Below, in pieces: positions 20,198-29,122 of a DNA stretch of 56,146 nt. The DNA is from Moraxella sp. (GTDB lineage: Bacteria > Pseudomonadota > Gammaproteobacteria > Pseudomonadales > Moraxellaceae): the NCBI GenBank assembly GCA_030525825.1, contig JAUNDZ010000012.1, positions 1 through 56,146 on the forward strand, read 5' to 3'. The notes beneath the pieces were generated by a model. The model did no database searches. It was not told where the DNA came from and saw nothing but the letters and a program-made list of their open reading frames with translations. The first letter of the stretch is position 1, and each line of letters opens with the position of its first letter. The position numbers and the translations under genes are program-made.

Positions 20198-20964
20198 GCG
20201 ATATGACCGCAAGCAACACCTCCAATGGCAAGCGAGATGATGGCGACATGCCACTCATGGCACACTTTGCCGAGCTGCGTACTCGCTTTATTCGTATGTT
20301 TGTAGCGGTGATTGTGGTGTTTTTGGCGTTGGTCGGGTTTAGCCGACAGCTGTACGATTTCATCTCAAATCCGCTGGTCGCCCTACTGCCCAACGAAGCC
20401 AGTCTCATCGCCACCGATGTAGCATCAGGATTTTTGGCACCGATTAAGTTGACCTTTTTTGTGTCGCTGTTTTTGACCGTACCGTTCATTCTTGCCCAAA
20501 TTTGGGGCTTTGTCTCGCCTGCACTGTACAAGCACGAAAAACGAGCCGCCCTACCACTCCTATTATCCGCCATTATGCTGTTTTATGTGGGGGTGGCGTT
20601 TGCGTATTTTGTGGTGTTGGTACCTGCCCTAAAATTCTTTGTGATGTTTGCCCCTGACAATGTGCTACCGATGACCGACATTCAAAGCTATTTGGACTTT
20701 GTCATCAAGCTGTTTGCCGTCTTTGGCGTGATGTTTGAAATCCCTGTGGCGACCTTACTTTTGGTACTCATGCGTATCGTTAGCCCACAAGCCCTAGCGG
20801 ACAAACGCCGCTACATCATCGTCGGCTGTTTTTTTATCGCCGCCATCGTAACACCCCCCGATGGAGCAAGTATGCTCATGCTGGCGATACCGATGTGCCT
20901 TTTGTTCGAGCTTGGTCTATTGATGGCAAAGGCGTTGGTCAAAGACCCTGTCCCAGACAACTAG
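20194..20964 (+). CDS. tatC: Sec-independent protein translocase TatC
   Basis: Six-helix membrane receptor that reads the twin-arginine signal. The 256 residues begin with the cytoplasmic motif MPLMAHFAELRTRFIRM (HxxELRxR), essential in this family. FVSPALYKHEKRAALPLL after the second helix and PPDGASMLMLAIPMCLLFELGL near the end are also conserved. The gene overlaps tatB by four bases and ends the tatABC operon; no clear intrinsic terminator follows before the helicase promoter. Confidence 0.97.
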   Translation: MSDMTASNTSNGKRDDGDMPLMAHFAELRTRFIRMFVAVIVVFLALVGFSRQLYDFISNPLVALLPNEASLIATDVASGFLAPIKLTFFVSLFLTVPFILAQIWGFVSPALYKHEKRAALPLLLSAIMLFYVGVAFAYFVVLVPALKFFVMFAPDNVLPMTDIQSYLDFVIKLFAVFGVMFEIPVATLLLVLMRIVSPQALADKRRYIIVGCFFIAAIVTPPDGASMLMLAIPMCLLFELGLLMAKALVKDPVPDN

Positions 20965-21036
20965 CCCAAGCAGCCAATCCAAAATACCTCCTTTCACATT
21001 AAGCAGTACAAGCCAGCCAACAACCTTGCAAATCTG

Positions 21037-21045
21037 TGTTATAAT
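21037..21045 (+). promoter_or_regulatory. extended -10 promoter upstream of the helicase gene
   Basis: TGTTATAAT (TG at 21037, TATAAT at 21040-21045) is a perfect extended -10. The predicted start near 21052 implies that the helicase ATG is the one at 21076 and not an upstream in-frame TTG at 21055. Confidence 0.6.
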
Positions 21046-21075
21046 TGTGCGGTTTTGTCATCAGTTAATTTGCCC

Positions 21076-22563
21076 ATGAGTTCAATCACCACCCACCCAC
21101 CCACCGATGAGCAGCTTGCTGCCTTGCAGATGGCAATGACAGGGCAATCATTCAAAATCGTCGCCTATGCAGGGGCTGGCAAAACCACGACCTTAAAACT
21201 CATCAGCGAGCATATGCACGGTCAGGGTTTGTATTTGGCATTCAACAAAGCCATCGCCAACGAAGCTCAGGGCAAATTCCCCAGAAATGTACGCTGTCAG
21301 ACTTTCCATTCGCTCGCCTATCGCCATGTCAATCGTGATGTTACCGCCAAGGTCAGCCTGCCACGCCTAACCCCCAGCCGACTGGCGAGCGAATTAAACC
21401 TATCTGCCATTCAAGTGGAGCGAAAGATAGACGGCATCGCCAAAGCCGTAATGCTCACACCTGCCAAACTTGCGAACATCGTCAGCGAAAGTTTGACCAA
21501 TTTTTGTAAGACATCAAGTGCTTACCCTGCCCCACGACACATCACGCCACCATCGTGGCTAAGTCAAGCCGATGGCGAACGCCTACAAGAGCTGCTGTAC
21601 CCTGCCCTAGAAATGCGGTGGTTGCAGTCCATCGACCCACGCCATCAGTCAGGCATCGGGCATGATATTTATCTAAAACTTTGGACACTGTCAAACCCCA
21701 TCATTCCTGCCGACTTCATCTTATTCGATGAAGCCCAAGATGCCGACCCTTTGATGATGGGTGCATTAATCCGTCAAGACAAGCAAACCATCTATGTAGG
21801 TGATGCTCATCAGCAGATTTATGAATGGCGTGGGGCATTAAACGCCATGAAACGCCTGCCCTATCCGCAGACGCTACTCACACAATCGTTTCGCTTTGGC
21901 GACGAGATTGCCAAAGTCGCCAATGTGTTTTTGACCGCCTTACAAGAACAAATCCCCCTAAAAGGCAACCCTGCCATATCAAGCCATATCGCCAAGCTAT
22001 TGGCTCATGGCAAAAAAGACGCCATCTTGTGCCGTACCAACGCCACCGCCATCAGTCATCTCTTGGCAGGGCTAAAAGCAGGACACAAAGTCGCTCTACA
22101 AGCCGACAGCGAGCGGATTTTGCGGTTTTGTCATGCTGCCGAAAGCCTAAAAACAGGCAAATCCGCCTATGGCGTGCCAGAGCTTGCGTTTTTTAAGCAT
22201 TGGGGCGAAGTGCAAGAATTTAGCGAGACAGGCGAAGGTTCGGATTTAAAAACTTGGGTCAAGCTCATCGAAGAGCATGGCACGCAGACCATCGCAAGTG
22301 CCATCAAAAGCCTTAGCACCCAAAGTCATGCCGACTATGTCGTCTCCACCGCCCACAAGGCAAAGGGGCTAGAATGGGGGCGTGTGCAGATTAGCGATGA
22401 TTTTCTCTACGACATCAATCGCCACAGCATCAAAATCACCCCAGAAGAGTTGCGGCTACTGTATGTCGCTTGTACTCGTGCCAAGCAGGTGCTAGACATA
22501 CACCACATCAGCGATTTAATCACCAATTTGGCACTTGATGATAAGAAGTTGATTTATAAATAA
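21076..22563 (+). CDS. UvrD/Rep-like superfamily 1 DNA helicase (compact, FBH1-like)
   Basis: ATP-dependent helicase of 495 residues, shorter than UvrD, Rep or PcrA (about 670-720). Motif Q/Ia region TDEQLAALQMAM, Walker A AYAGAGKTTTLKL, Walker B FILFDEAQDADPLMMGAL, motif III VGDAHQQIYEWRGA, motif IV QSFRFGDEIA, motif V TAHKAKGLEWGRVQI, and motif VI LRLLYVACTRAKQVLDI are all intact. The strongly reduced 2B region accounts for the length. Such compact helicases resemble the helicase part of eukaryotic FBH1 and occur in many proteobacteria; substrate and partner are unknown. dusC starts 16 bases downstream, so the two may be cotranscribed. Confidence 0.88.
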   Translation: MSSITTHPPTDEQLAALQMAMTGQSFKIVAYAGAGKTTTLKLISEHMHGQGLYLAFNKAIANEAQGKFPRNVRCQTFHSLAYRHVNRDVTAKVSLPRLTPSRLASELNLSAIQVERKIDGIAKAVMLTPAKLANIVSESLTNFCKTSSAYPAPRHITPPSWLSQADGERLQELLYPALEMRWLQSIDPRHQSGIGHDIYLKLWTLSNPIIPADFILFDEAQDADPLMMGALIRQDKQTIYVGDAHQQIYEWRGALNAMKRLPYPQTLLTQSFRFGDEIAKVANVFLTALQEQIPLKGNPAISSHIAKLLAHGKKDAILCRTNATAISHLLAGLKAGHKVALQADSERILRFCHAAESLKTGKSAYGVPELAFFKHWGEVQEFSETGEGSDLKTWVKLIEEHGTQTIASAIKSLSTQSHADYVVSTAHKAKGLEWGRVQISDDFLYDINRHSIKITPEELRLLYVACTRAKQVLDIHHISDLITNLALDDKKLIYK

Positions 22564-22579
22564 TTCATTCCCCAAACTC

Positions 22580-23575
22580 ATGAATACATTCCACCACCTA
22601 TTCACTCACCCCGTTCGCCTGCTTGCTCCGATGGAAGGCTTGACCGACCCACTCATGCGGCGGATATTGACCGACATCGCCGCACGACTTGGTACGCCTT
22701 ATGACTGGTCGGTGAGCGAGTTCATTCGGGTAACGCACTATCCGCTGCCTGCCCATGTATTCTATAAATATGTGCCAGAGCTGCACACCGATGGCAAAAC
22801 GACCAGCGGCACACCCATTCATGTACAGCTGCTTGGCAACAACCCCGAAACCATGAGCCAAAGTGCCGCCACCGCTGTGTCGCTTGGTGCTGCCGCCATT
22901 GATCTTAATTTTGGTTGCCCTGCCAAGACGGTCAATAACCACAAAGGCGGTGCGGTGCTACTTGATGAGCCTAAGACCATCCACGCCATCATCGATGCTG
23001 TGCGTGCTGCTGTACCAAACCATATCCCTGTCTCTGCCAAAATCCGTCTGGGCTATACCGACACGACCAAGATGAGCGAGATTGGTGATGCCGTCCGCTC
23101 TGCCAATGCCAGCTGGCTAACCATCCATGCTCGCACCAAGACCCAAGGCTACAAGCCACCTGCCTACTGGGAATTGATTGAGCCTTTTACGACACTAGGT
23201 CTGCCCATTATCGCCAACGGTGAGATTTGGACAGCAAACAACGCTCATCGCTGTATGGCTCGCTCTGGCACACCGCACCTGATGCTTGGGCGTGGGGCGG
23301 TAACTCGTCCTGATTTAATTGCCCAGATTCATGATGAGCGTATCACACTTGATTGGCAGGCACTCATCAGCGACCAAATTGCCTTTTTGCACGACGACAC
23401 GGACAATCAGTCAGGGCTAATCGGTCGTTATAAGCAGTGGCTGGGCATGCTCACCAAAGGCTACCTTGATGCCGAGATACTCTGGCACACCATCAAACGC
23501 CTAAAAACCAAAGACGACATCATCGCCGCCCTTAAAAATAGTGCAGCCAATCCACGCAGCCCCAATCAATCCTAA
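22580..23575 (+). CDS. dusC: tRNA-dihydrouridine(16) synthase
   Basis: FMN enzyme reducing U16 in tRNA, 331 residues. The TIM-barrel N terminus has LLAPMEGLTDPLMRRIL and SVSEFIRVTHYPLP, the latter diagnostic of the DusC group. The catalytic cysteine lies in DLNFGCPAKTVNNHKGGAVLL. Further conserved points are HARTKTQGYKPPAYWELI and ANGEIW, and an all-alpha C-terminal tRNA-binding domain. It follows the helicase on the same strand with a 16-base gap and precedes the rpmJ promoter. Confidence 0.94.
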   Translation: MNTFHHLFTHPVRLLAPMEGLTDPLMRRILTDIAARLGTPYDWSVSEFIRVTHYPLPAHVFYKYVPELHTDGKTTSGTPIHVQLLGNNPETMSQSAATAVSLGAAAIDLNFGCPAKTVNNHKGGAVLLDEPKTIHAIIDAVRAAVPNHIPVSAKIRLGYTDTTKMSEIGDAVRSANASWLTIHARTKTQGYKPPAYWELIEPFTTLGLPIIANGEIWTANNAHRCMARSGTPHLMLGRGAVTRPDLIAQIHDERITLDWQALISDQIAFLHDDTDNQSGLIGRYKQWLGMLTKGYLDAEILWHTIKRLKTKDDIIAALKNSAANPRSPNQS

Positions 23576-23603
23576 AAACTCAACAAAAATCCACCAAACG
23601 CCC

Positions 23604-23632
23604 TTGCCAAAGTCAGCAGATGGGCGTATAAT
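23604..23632 (+). promoter_or_regulatory. rpmJ promoter
   Basis: -35 TTGCCA (23604-23609), a 17-bp spacer and consensus -10 TATAAT (23627-23632) sit 46 bases before the rpmJ ATG. The hexamers and spacing are near ideal. Confidence 0.8.
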
Positions 23633-23677
23633 GTGTTTTATAAGTTATGTTATAACATCTATTATTAGGAGAGCACC

Positions 23678-23818
23678 ATGCAAGTATTATCATCTCTAAA
23701 ATCTGCCAAAAACCGCCACGAAGATTGCCAAATCGTCCGTCGTCGTGGTCGCACCTTTGTGATTTGTAAATCCAACCCCCGCTTTAAGGCGGTACAAGGC
23801 GGCAAAAAGAAAAAATAA
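23678..23818 (+). CDS. rpmJ: 50S ribosomal protein L36, type B (46 aa)
   Basis: A gene of only 46 codons. It starts [17 protein letters not shown], then [20 protein letters not shown] and a basic tail, closely resembling E. coli YkgO. Classical L36 is about 38 residues with a CCCH zinc site; this form keeps only two cysteines (17 and 30) and is the longer, zinc-independent paralogue type. AGGAGAG precedes the ATG. It has its own promoter (23604-23632) and a clear terminator (23844-23867), so it is an independent unit. Confidence 0.95.
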   Translation: MQVLSSLKSAKNRHEDCQIVRRRGRTFVICKSNPRFKAVQGGKKKK

Positions 23819-23843
23819 GCCATTTGGGTAAGTAAGTAAAAAC

Positions 23844-23867
23844 ACACCGCTCATGTTGCGGTGTTTT
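23844..23867 (+). terminator. intrinsic terminator after rpmJ
   Basis: A perfect 7-bp stem (ACACCGC at 23844-23850 with GCGGTGT at 23858-23864) is followed by a T-run, 25 bases after the rpmJ stop. Confidence 0.85.
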
Positions 23868-23900
23868 TTATGGGTTTAAGACATCTTAATCCATCAAAAC

Positions 23901-23930
23901 AAAAACCCCAATCCTAAGGCTGGGGTTTTT
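23901..23930 (-). terminator. intrinsic terminator after the POT transporter gene
   Basis: AAAAACCCCA (23901-23910) pairs with TGGGGTTTTT (23921-23930) around a 10-base loop. It lies 30 bases past the transporter stop on the minus strand and faces the rpmJ terminator. Confidence 0.8.
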
Positions 23931-23960
23931 GTTGTTGGATGATTTAATCGTTTAAGTTAA

Positions 23961-25397
23961 TCAATCCAACCCTTGTAGCATTCTTTTTAGAATGGGTGAG
24001 ATGAGCAAGAACAGCACGCCTGCACCGATGCCCAAGCCGACCAACAGATAATAAAAATCCAATGGCTGAGCTTCGTTGTAGAATTTACTGAACAAGATAC
24101 CGCCTAAGGTCAGACCGATGGACAACCCCAAGAAGTTTAGAGCAACCATCTGCGTTCTAAAAAAGTCAGGGGCGATTTTGGTCGCAAATGACAATGAAAT
24201 CGGCGAAATCATCAGCTCTGCCACTGTCATCACACCCAGTGATAGCATATAGACAATCATCGGCATCGGATTGCCTGACTTGATGTAATAGATAAAAAAT
24301 ACAAAAGTCAAGCCAGCAAAGATGAGCGATAAAGCGAACTTCACAGGCGATGATGGTGCATTTTTACCAAGTTTGCTCCACATCGCCGACATCACGCCTG
24401 CCAACGCCACCACCCAGAAACTCTGCATGGATGGCTGCCATGCTGCCGGGAATTCAAATGAGCCTAGCATTCTATCGACTGTGGATTCAAAATAGATGAT
24501 GAGCAGCGTGTAGTTTTGGAAAAACAGCGACCAAAAAATACAGATACAGACGAACAGCGGAATGTACGCCATGATGTGGCTCTTTTTGGTGCTGCTGACT
24601 CGCTTGTCGGTCAGCAGTCTGGCAAAATAGATGCCTGCAATCACAATCACACCATAAAACAGCACCATCTTGAAGTTTTGTAGCGTAATCAAGCCTGCAC
24701 CAATCACTGCTGCCAGTGCCACAACACCTGCACCAATCATGGCGAATGCTTTGGTTCGCTCTTGTGGGGTTAATGGGTTTGGCGGGGTTTGATTGCCCAG
24801 ACTCTTTCTGCCAAAGCTGTACTGAATCAGACCAAATGCCATACCGACCGCCGCCGCACCAAAGCCATAGTGAAAACCAATTCTGCTTTGTAGAATGCCT
24901 GTCAATAGCGGACCGAAGAACGCACCGATATTGATGGAGACATAAAACAGCGAAAAACCGGCATCACGCAGATGGCTGTATTTGTCATTGTCATACAATG
25001 AGCCAACCATTGAGCTGACAGGTGCTTTAACCCCACCACTACCGATGGCAACAAATACCAAACCCAAAATCAAACCTTGAATGCCTGGTACGATGGCAAG
25101 CAAAATATGCCCAATCATAATGATGATGCCAGAGTAGAACAGCGTTCGCTCTGCACCTAAAATGCGGTCAGCCACCCAGCCACCGCCCAAGGTCGCCAGA
25201 TAAATACTGCCGCTATATGCACCCATGACGCCGCCTGCGGTTGCCTTGTCAATGCCAAGACCGCCTTCGGTCATCGCATAGTACATATAAAACATCAAGA
25301 TGGCTTGCATACCATAATAAGAAAACCGCTCCCACAGCTCAATGTGGAATAGGTTGCCAAGTTGTCTTGGGTGTCCAAAAAATTGCTTTTCCTGCAC
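23961..25397 (-). CDS. POT family proton-dependent oligopeptide transporter
   Basis: Inner-membrane MFS-type protein of 478 residues importing di- and tripeptides with protons. The diagnostic N-terminal part has HIELWERFSYYGMQAIL, carrying the ExxERFxYY motif on helix 1. Later come GAYSGSIYLATLGGGWVADR and the PTR2 signature in DAGFSLFYVSINIGAFFGPLL. About fourteen hydrophobic segments are visible. Start is a GTG at 25397 with AGGAG 8 bases before. It is a single-gene unit. A small palindrome GTCCATAGGTGGAC (25418-25431) lies just upstream of the SD. The E. coli equivalents are DtpA/DtpB, but I do not assign a specific symbol. Confidence 0.93.
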   Translation of the reverse strand: MQEKQFFGHPRQLGNLFHIELWERFSYYGMQAILMFYMYYAMTEGGLGIDKATAGGVMGAYSGSIYLATLGGGWVADRILGAERTLFYSGIIIMIGHILLAIVPGIQGLILGLVFVAIGSGGVKAPVSSMVGSLYDNDKYSHLRDAGFSLFYVSINIGAFFGPLLTGILQSRIGFHYGFGAAAVGMAFGLIQYSFGRKSLGNQTPPNPLTPQERTKAFAMIGAGVVALAAVIGAGLITLQNFKMVLFYGVIVIAGIYFARLLTDKRVSSTKKSHIMAYIPLFVCICIFWSLFFQNYTLLIIYFESTVDRMLGSFEFPAAWQPSMQSFWVVALAGVMSAMWSKLGKNAPSSPVKFALSLIFAGLTFVFFIYYIKSGNPMPMIVYMLSLGVMTVAELMISPISLSFATKIAPDFFRTQMVALNFLGLSIGLTLGGILFSKFYNEAQPLDFYYLLVGLGIGAGVLFLLISPILKRMLQGLD

Positions 25398-25666
25398 CGT
25401 TACTACTCCTATTTTTGTCCATAGGTGGACTTGCCATCATATCAGCCGCACGCCCAATTATCCTACAAGACGGTTGTTATTTGTCAAATTCTAGTAACAA
25501 TGTTTACTCAAATCGAGTCATACTATGCCATTTTAACACAATTAACGAGCCTGCACCTATTGGCATTTTGGGATTTTTATTGAAAAATCCTATTTGTCAA
25601 TCGTGCATATCGTCCACCCCCCACAAACATAAAAAATATCACCTTGATGGTGGCATTAATTTTAAG

Positions 25667-26386
25667 TCAAATTCTACGATACACATCGTCAAACGGCACA
25701 CGAAACCGCTCGCCCCACACGCCTTTATCACTACGCACACCGCATGACACCACCATGTTAATTTCGCTGTTTTTTGGTAGGTCTAATAGCTCCTTAATCA
25801 TGCGACCATCAAAACCTTCCATCGGACAAGTATCCAGACCCTTTTCACTCATCGCCAACATGAAAGTCTGGGCGACCAGTCCGCAGCTTTTGTGCATGAC
25901 GACACGCATGTCATCAAAAGACACATCGACTTGAATCGGACGAAACCGACCCACCGTACGAGCCAGCGTCTGACGAGCCTTTGGTACAAAGCGGCTTTGA
26001 CTGTACAAAAGTGGCATCAAACGATTATAGTAGCCATCGAACCGCTTAATGCGAGCAGCGACACGGTCAGCAGGGCTGTAATTTTTGATGTTTTGCTTTT
26101 CAAAGTCAAACACCGCCTTGGCTCGCACTCGGTGCAAATCGGGACGAATGACAAAGACTACCATCTGACTTGCGGTGGTCGCCGCCCCTTGTGATAAGCA
26201 GGCTTTGGCGAGTTTTGCCAGCATGGTCTTATCGGTGATGTGATAAAACTCATAAAGCTGCATATTTGAGCTGGTGGGTGCAAGTGTGGCAAGTTGTAAG
26301 CAATGCTTGACCATCGCTTCATCAATCTCCACAGGCAAATAATCACGCACAGAACGGCGATGCGTCAAAATATCATGCAGGCTCAT
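25667..26386 (-). CDS. nitroreductase family protein
   Basis: FMN-binding oxidoreductase of 239 residues distinct from the nfsA product in this window. The N terminus SLHDILTHRRSVRDYLPVEIDEAMV and LATLAPTSSNMQLYEFYHI give the nitroreductase fold FMN contacts. GLVAQTFMLAMSEKGLDTCPMEGFDGRMI near residue 175 is typical of NfnB/YdjA-like enzymes. The C terminus ends in VVSCGVRSDKGVWGERFRVPFDDVY. The physiological substrate is unknown. It is transcribed alone, divergently from yhdT-panF. Confidence 0.88.
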   Translation of the reverse strand: MSLHDILTHRRSVRDYLPVEIDEAMVKHCLQLATLAPTSSNMQLYEFYHITDKTMLAKLAKACLSQGAATTASQMVVFVIRPDLHRVRAKAVFDFEKQNIKNYSPADRVAARIKRFDGYYNRLMPLLYSQSRFVPKARQTLARTVGRFRPIQVDVSFDDMRVVMHKSCGLVAQTFMLAMSEKGLDTCPMEGFDGRMIKELLDLPKNSEINMVVSCGVRSDKGVWGERFRVPFDDVYRRI

Positions 26387-26545
26387 TTTATCTCCAATCT
26401 TGATAGGATTTGTACATCACAAAACCCAAAACTTCGGCTATTCTAGCCAAATTTTTTACAATTTGCCATCAAATTTTGTGCTACACTAACGGCATTTTGT
26501 CAAACACTCCCCTTAATCCCTTGATTTATCAAACAAAAGATTATC

Positions 26546-26854
26546 ATGTCAAAGCACGCCCCCACCCTATCCGCCCAGCTTAATCGTGAAGCCAAATGGT
26601 CGGTGTATCTTACCTTGTTTTATTTGATTGGCTGGATTGTTTTTGCTTATTTTATGCCTGATGGTACAGGGCTTTTGGGCTTACCTTTATGGTTTGAGCT
26701 AAGCTGTATTATTTTGCCAATGCTTTTTATCCTAATTAGCATGGCGGTTTTAAAGGCGGTGTATAAAGAAGTGGATTTGGACAATACCGATGGCGATGGC
26801 AAGTCGGCTCATACATCACAATCCAAAGATTTGGGGGTGGGTCATGAACATTAA
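26546..26854 (+). CDS. yhdT: YhdT family membrane protein (DUF997)
   Basis: Small inner-membrane protein of 102 residues with two transmembrane segments (VYLTLFYLIGWIVFAYFM at about 23-40 and LSCIILPMLFILISMAVLKAVY at about 52-73). The N-terminal NREAKWSVYLTLFYLIGW is the conserved core of DUF997. YhdT is almost always encoded directly before panF, as here, where the two genes overlap by 11 bases. It may be an accessory subunit of the pantothenate symporter; that is inference from conserved synteny. Confidence 0.9.
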   Translation: MSKHAPTLSAQLNREAKWSVYLTLFYLIGWIVFAYFMPDGTGLLGLPLWFELSCIILPMLFILISMAVLKAVYKEVDLDNTDGDGKSAHTSQSKDLGVGHEH

Positions 26855-28277
26855 CATTCAGATTTTTATCCCCCTTGTTTTATACTTGTGCTTTGTATTT
26901 GGTGTGGCGTGGTATGCCTACCAAAAGCGTCAGGCGGGCGGATTTTTAAATGAATACTATGTGGGCTCTCGCTCGATGGGTGGGTTTGTGCTTGCCATGA
27001 CCACCGTCGCCACTTATGTCTCGGCAAGCTCATTCATCGGTGGACCTGGGGCGGCGTATAAATACGGTCTAGGCTGGGTGCTGCTGTCCATGATACAAGT
27101 GCCAGCGATTTGGCTCACGCTCGGCACACTGGGCAAAAAATTTGCCATGCTCGCAAGACGCACAGGCAGCATCACGATTAACGACCTGCTGTACGCCCGT
27201 TATCAGAACAAAGTGGTGGTGCATCTTGCCTGTATCTCGCTACTACTGGCGTTTTTTGGCATGATGGTGGTGCAGTTCATTGGGGCAGGTCGGCTGCTTG
27301 AGACCACGCTCGGGCTGCCTTATGAGTTATCCATCGGCATATTTGCCCTTGTGATTGGACTTTACACCTTTATTGGTGGCTTTCGAGCGGTGGTCTTGAC
27401 CGATACCGTACAGGGGCTGGTCATGCTCATCGGCACAGTATTGCTACTGGGCGGTACAGTGATTGCCACAGGCGGTATTGGTAATGCCATGAACACGCTT
27501 CACGCCATTGACCCACGCCTGCTTACACCCACAGGGGTAGATGATAAGCTCTCCGCCACATTCATGCTGTCGTTTTGGGTGTTGGTGTGCTTTGGTCTGA
27601 TTGGTCTGCCCCACACCGCCATTCGTGCGATGGCGTATAAAGACAGTCGCTCGCTGCATCGTGGGATACTGGTCGGCACGGTGGTAATGAGTGTACTGGT
27701 TTTGGGTATGCACTTAGCAGGGGTCTTGGCTCGTGCGGTCGTGCCAGAGCTTGATGTGCCTGACAAGGTCATCCCCACGCTCATGATGAGTGTGCTGCCG
27801 CCCTTTGTGGCAGGGGTGTTTTTGGCGGCACCGATGGCAGCGATCATGTCGTCCATTGACTCGATGCTCATTCAGTCATCAAGTACGCTCATCAAGGATA
27901 TGTATCTGTCCATCAAGCCAGAAGCGATACAAAACGAAGCCAAAATCAAACGCTACTCCACCCTGCTCACGCTAGGGTTTACCGTGGTGCTGGCGGTGGT
28001 TGCCATGCTCAATCCGCCTGACATGCTCATCTGGCTAAACTTGCTGTCCTTTGGTGGGCTTGAAGCGACCTTCTTATGGGTGTTGGTCTTTGGCTTATAT
28101 TGGCAAAAAGCCAATGCAACAGGGGCGATTTGCTCGATGGTGGCAGGGCTTGTTAGCTATATCATCTTTGCTTATTTTAAAATCAGTCTGTGGGATTTGC
28201 ACGCTGTCGTGCCTGCGTTGGTGATTGGGCTGGTGGGGTTTTTGGTGGGCAATGGCTTTGGCAAAAAGGCAGTGTGA
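26844..28277 (+). CDS. panF: sodium/pantothenate symporter
   Basis: Sodium-solute symporter family protein importing pantothenate for coenzyme A synthesis. The ATG at 26844 lies inside the end of yhdT, giving 477 residues. An in-frame extension to 26790 is not preferred. Features are the first helix IFIPLVLYLCFVFGVAWYAY, GGFLNEYYVGSRSMGGFVLAMT, the GGFRAVVLTDTVQGLVML signature, and AAPMAAIMSSIDSMLIQSSSTLIKDMY, the sodium-site helix. About thirteen membrane segments are visible. PanF and CoaD (in this same window, but far away) belong to one pathway. Confidence 0.93.
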   Translation: MNINIQIFIPLVLYLCFVFGVAWYAYQKRQAGGFLNEYYVGSRSMGGFVLAMTTVATYVSASSFIGGPGAAYKYGLGWVLLSMIQVPAIWLTLGTLGKKFAMLARRTGSITINDLLYARYQNKVVVHLACISLLLAFFGMMVVQFIGAGRLLETTLGLPYELSIGIFALVIGLYTFIGGFRAVVLTDTVQGLVMLIGTVLLLGGTVIATGGIGNAMNTLHAIDPRLLTPTGVDDKLSATFMLSFWVLVCFGLIGLPHTAIRAMAYKDSRSLHRGILVGTVVMSVLVLGMHLAGVLARAVVPELDVPDKVIPTLMMSVLPPFVAGVFLAAPMAAIMSSIDSMLIQSSSTLIKDMYLSIKPEAIQNEAKIKRYSTLLTLGFTVVLAVVAMLNPPDMLIWLNLLSFGGLEATFLWVLVFGLYWQKANATGAICSMVAGLVSYIIFAYFKISLWDLHAVVPALVIGLVGFLVGNGFGKKAV

Positions 28278-28348
28278 TACACGGCACGCCATCTTGCTTG
28301 ATTTTGCAAAAAAAAGAAACATAAAAATCCGTTTGTAAGGAGAGATTC

Positions 28349-29074
28349 GTGGCAAATAGCACCCCAAAAACCTATACCTACCGCCCCAATACAGGCAAAT
28401 GGGCAATCATCAGTTCGATGTTTGCCATTATAGGCTTAATGATGGACATCATCCTGTCTGCTTATGGCAGTTGGCACTTTGGGCGATTTGATACCGTAAA
28501 CACTGATGATGAGCTGGCACTCAATGCATGGTTTGCCCAGACTGAGCGATTATCAAGCGTGAGTGAATGGTTGGGCTATGCACCTATGATGCTGTTTGTC
28601 ATCAGTGCGATATTTGTGGGCAAATGGATCTATGACAGCCATCACAATGCTCGTGCCTTGGGCGTAGAGAACATCAGCTACTCGCCCCTACTGGCGGTCG
28701 GCTCATTTGCCATTCCCCTTGCCAATCTGTTCATGCCATTCATCGCCATGAAAGACATGGTCAATGGCAGCTTTGAAAAGGCAGACAAGCCCACTTTTCA
28801 TGGCGTGATTTTGCTGTGGTGGGTGTGTTTTGTTGTAGGAAAGTTCACAGGTCGCTATTATTACAGACAAGCAAATACTTTGGATGCACAGTTCACCGAT
28901 ATGGCAGATTTTGGGGTGTTGGCTGAGTACTGTGAGCGATTAGCGGGCATTTTAAATATGCTCATCATCAGCTCTGTCCTATCTGTCATCTCGGCAATTG
29001 CCTTAATTGTCATCATCAGACGCACCAGCACGCTACACGCCCAGATGTATCAGACACACCACATCAACACCTAA
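28349..29074 (+). CDS. DUF4328 domain membrane protein
   Basis: Inner-membrane protein of 241 residues starting at a GTG (28349) preceded by AAGGAGAG. Five hydrophobic segments are visible, near residues 20-45, 77-95, 113-135, 153-170 and 200-225. The central stretch DSHHNARALGVENISYSPLLAVGSFAIPLANLFMPFIAMKDM matches the DUF4328 pattern (NxRALG...P.WAVG...P..NL..P..AM). No function is known for the family. It follows panF by 71 bases and ends at a good terminator, so it may be cotranscribed with yhdT-panF. Confidence 0.8.
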   Translation: MANSTPKTYTYRPNTGKWAIISSMFAIIGLMMDIILSAYGSWHFGRFDTVNTDDELALNAWFAQTERLSSVSEWLGYAPMMLFVISAIFVGKWIYDSHHNARALGVENISYSPLLAVGSFAIPLANLFMPFIAMKDMVNGSFEKADKPTFHGVILLWWVCFVVGKFTGRYYYRQANTLDAQFTDMADFGVLAEYCERLAGILNMLIISSVLSVISAIALIVIIRRTSTLHAQMYQTHHINT

Positions 29075-29080
29075 CCCAAC

Positions 29081-29107
29081 AAAAAGGCGATTTCCCCATC
29101 GCCTTTT
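29081..29107 (+). terminator. intrinsic terminator between DUF4328 and the iron transporter
   Basis: AAAAGGCGAT (29082-29091) pairs perfectly with ATCGCCTTTT (29098-29107). A- and T-runs on both sides make it usable from either direction. Confidence 0.8.
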
Positions 29108-29122
29108 ATCGCCCTTTTTATC

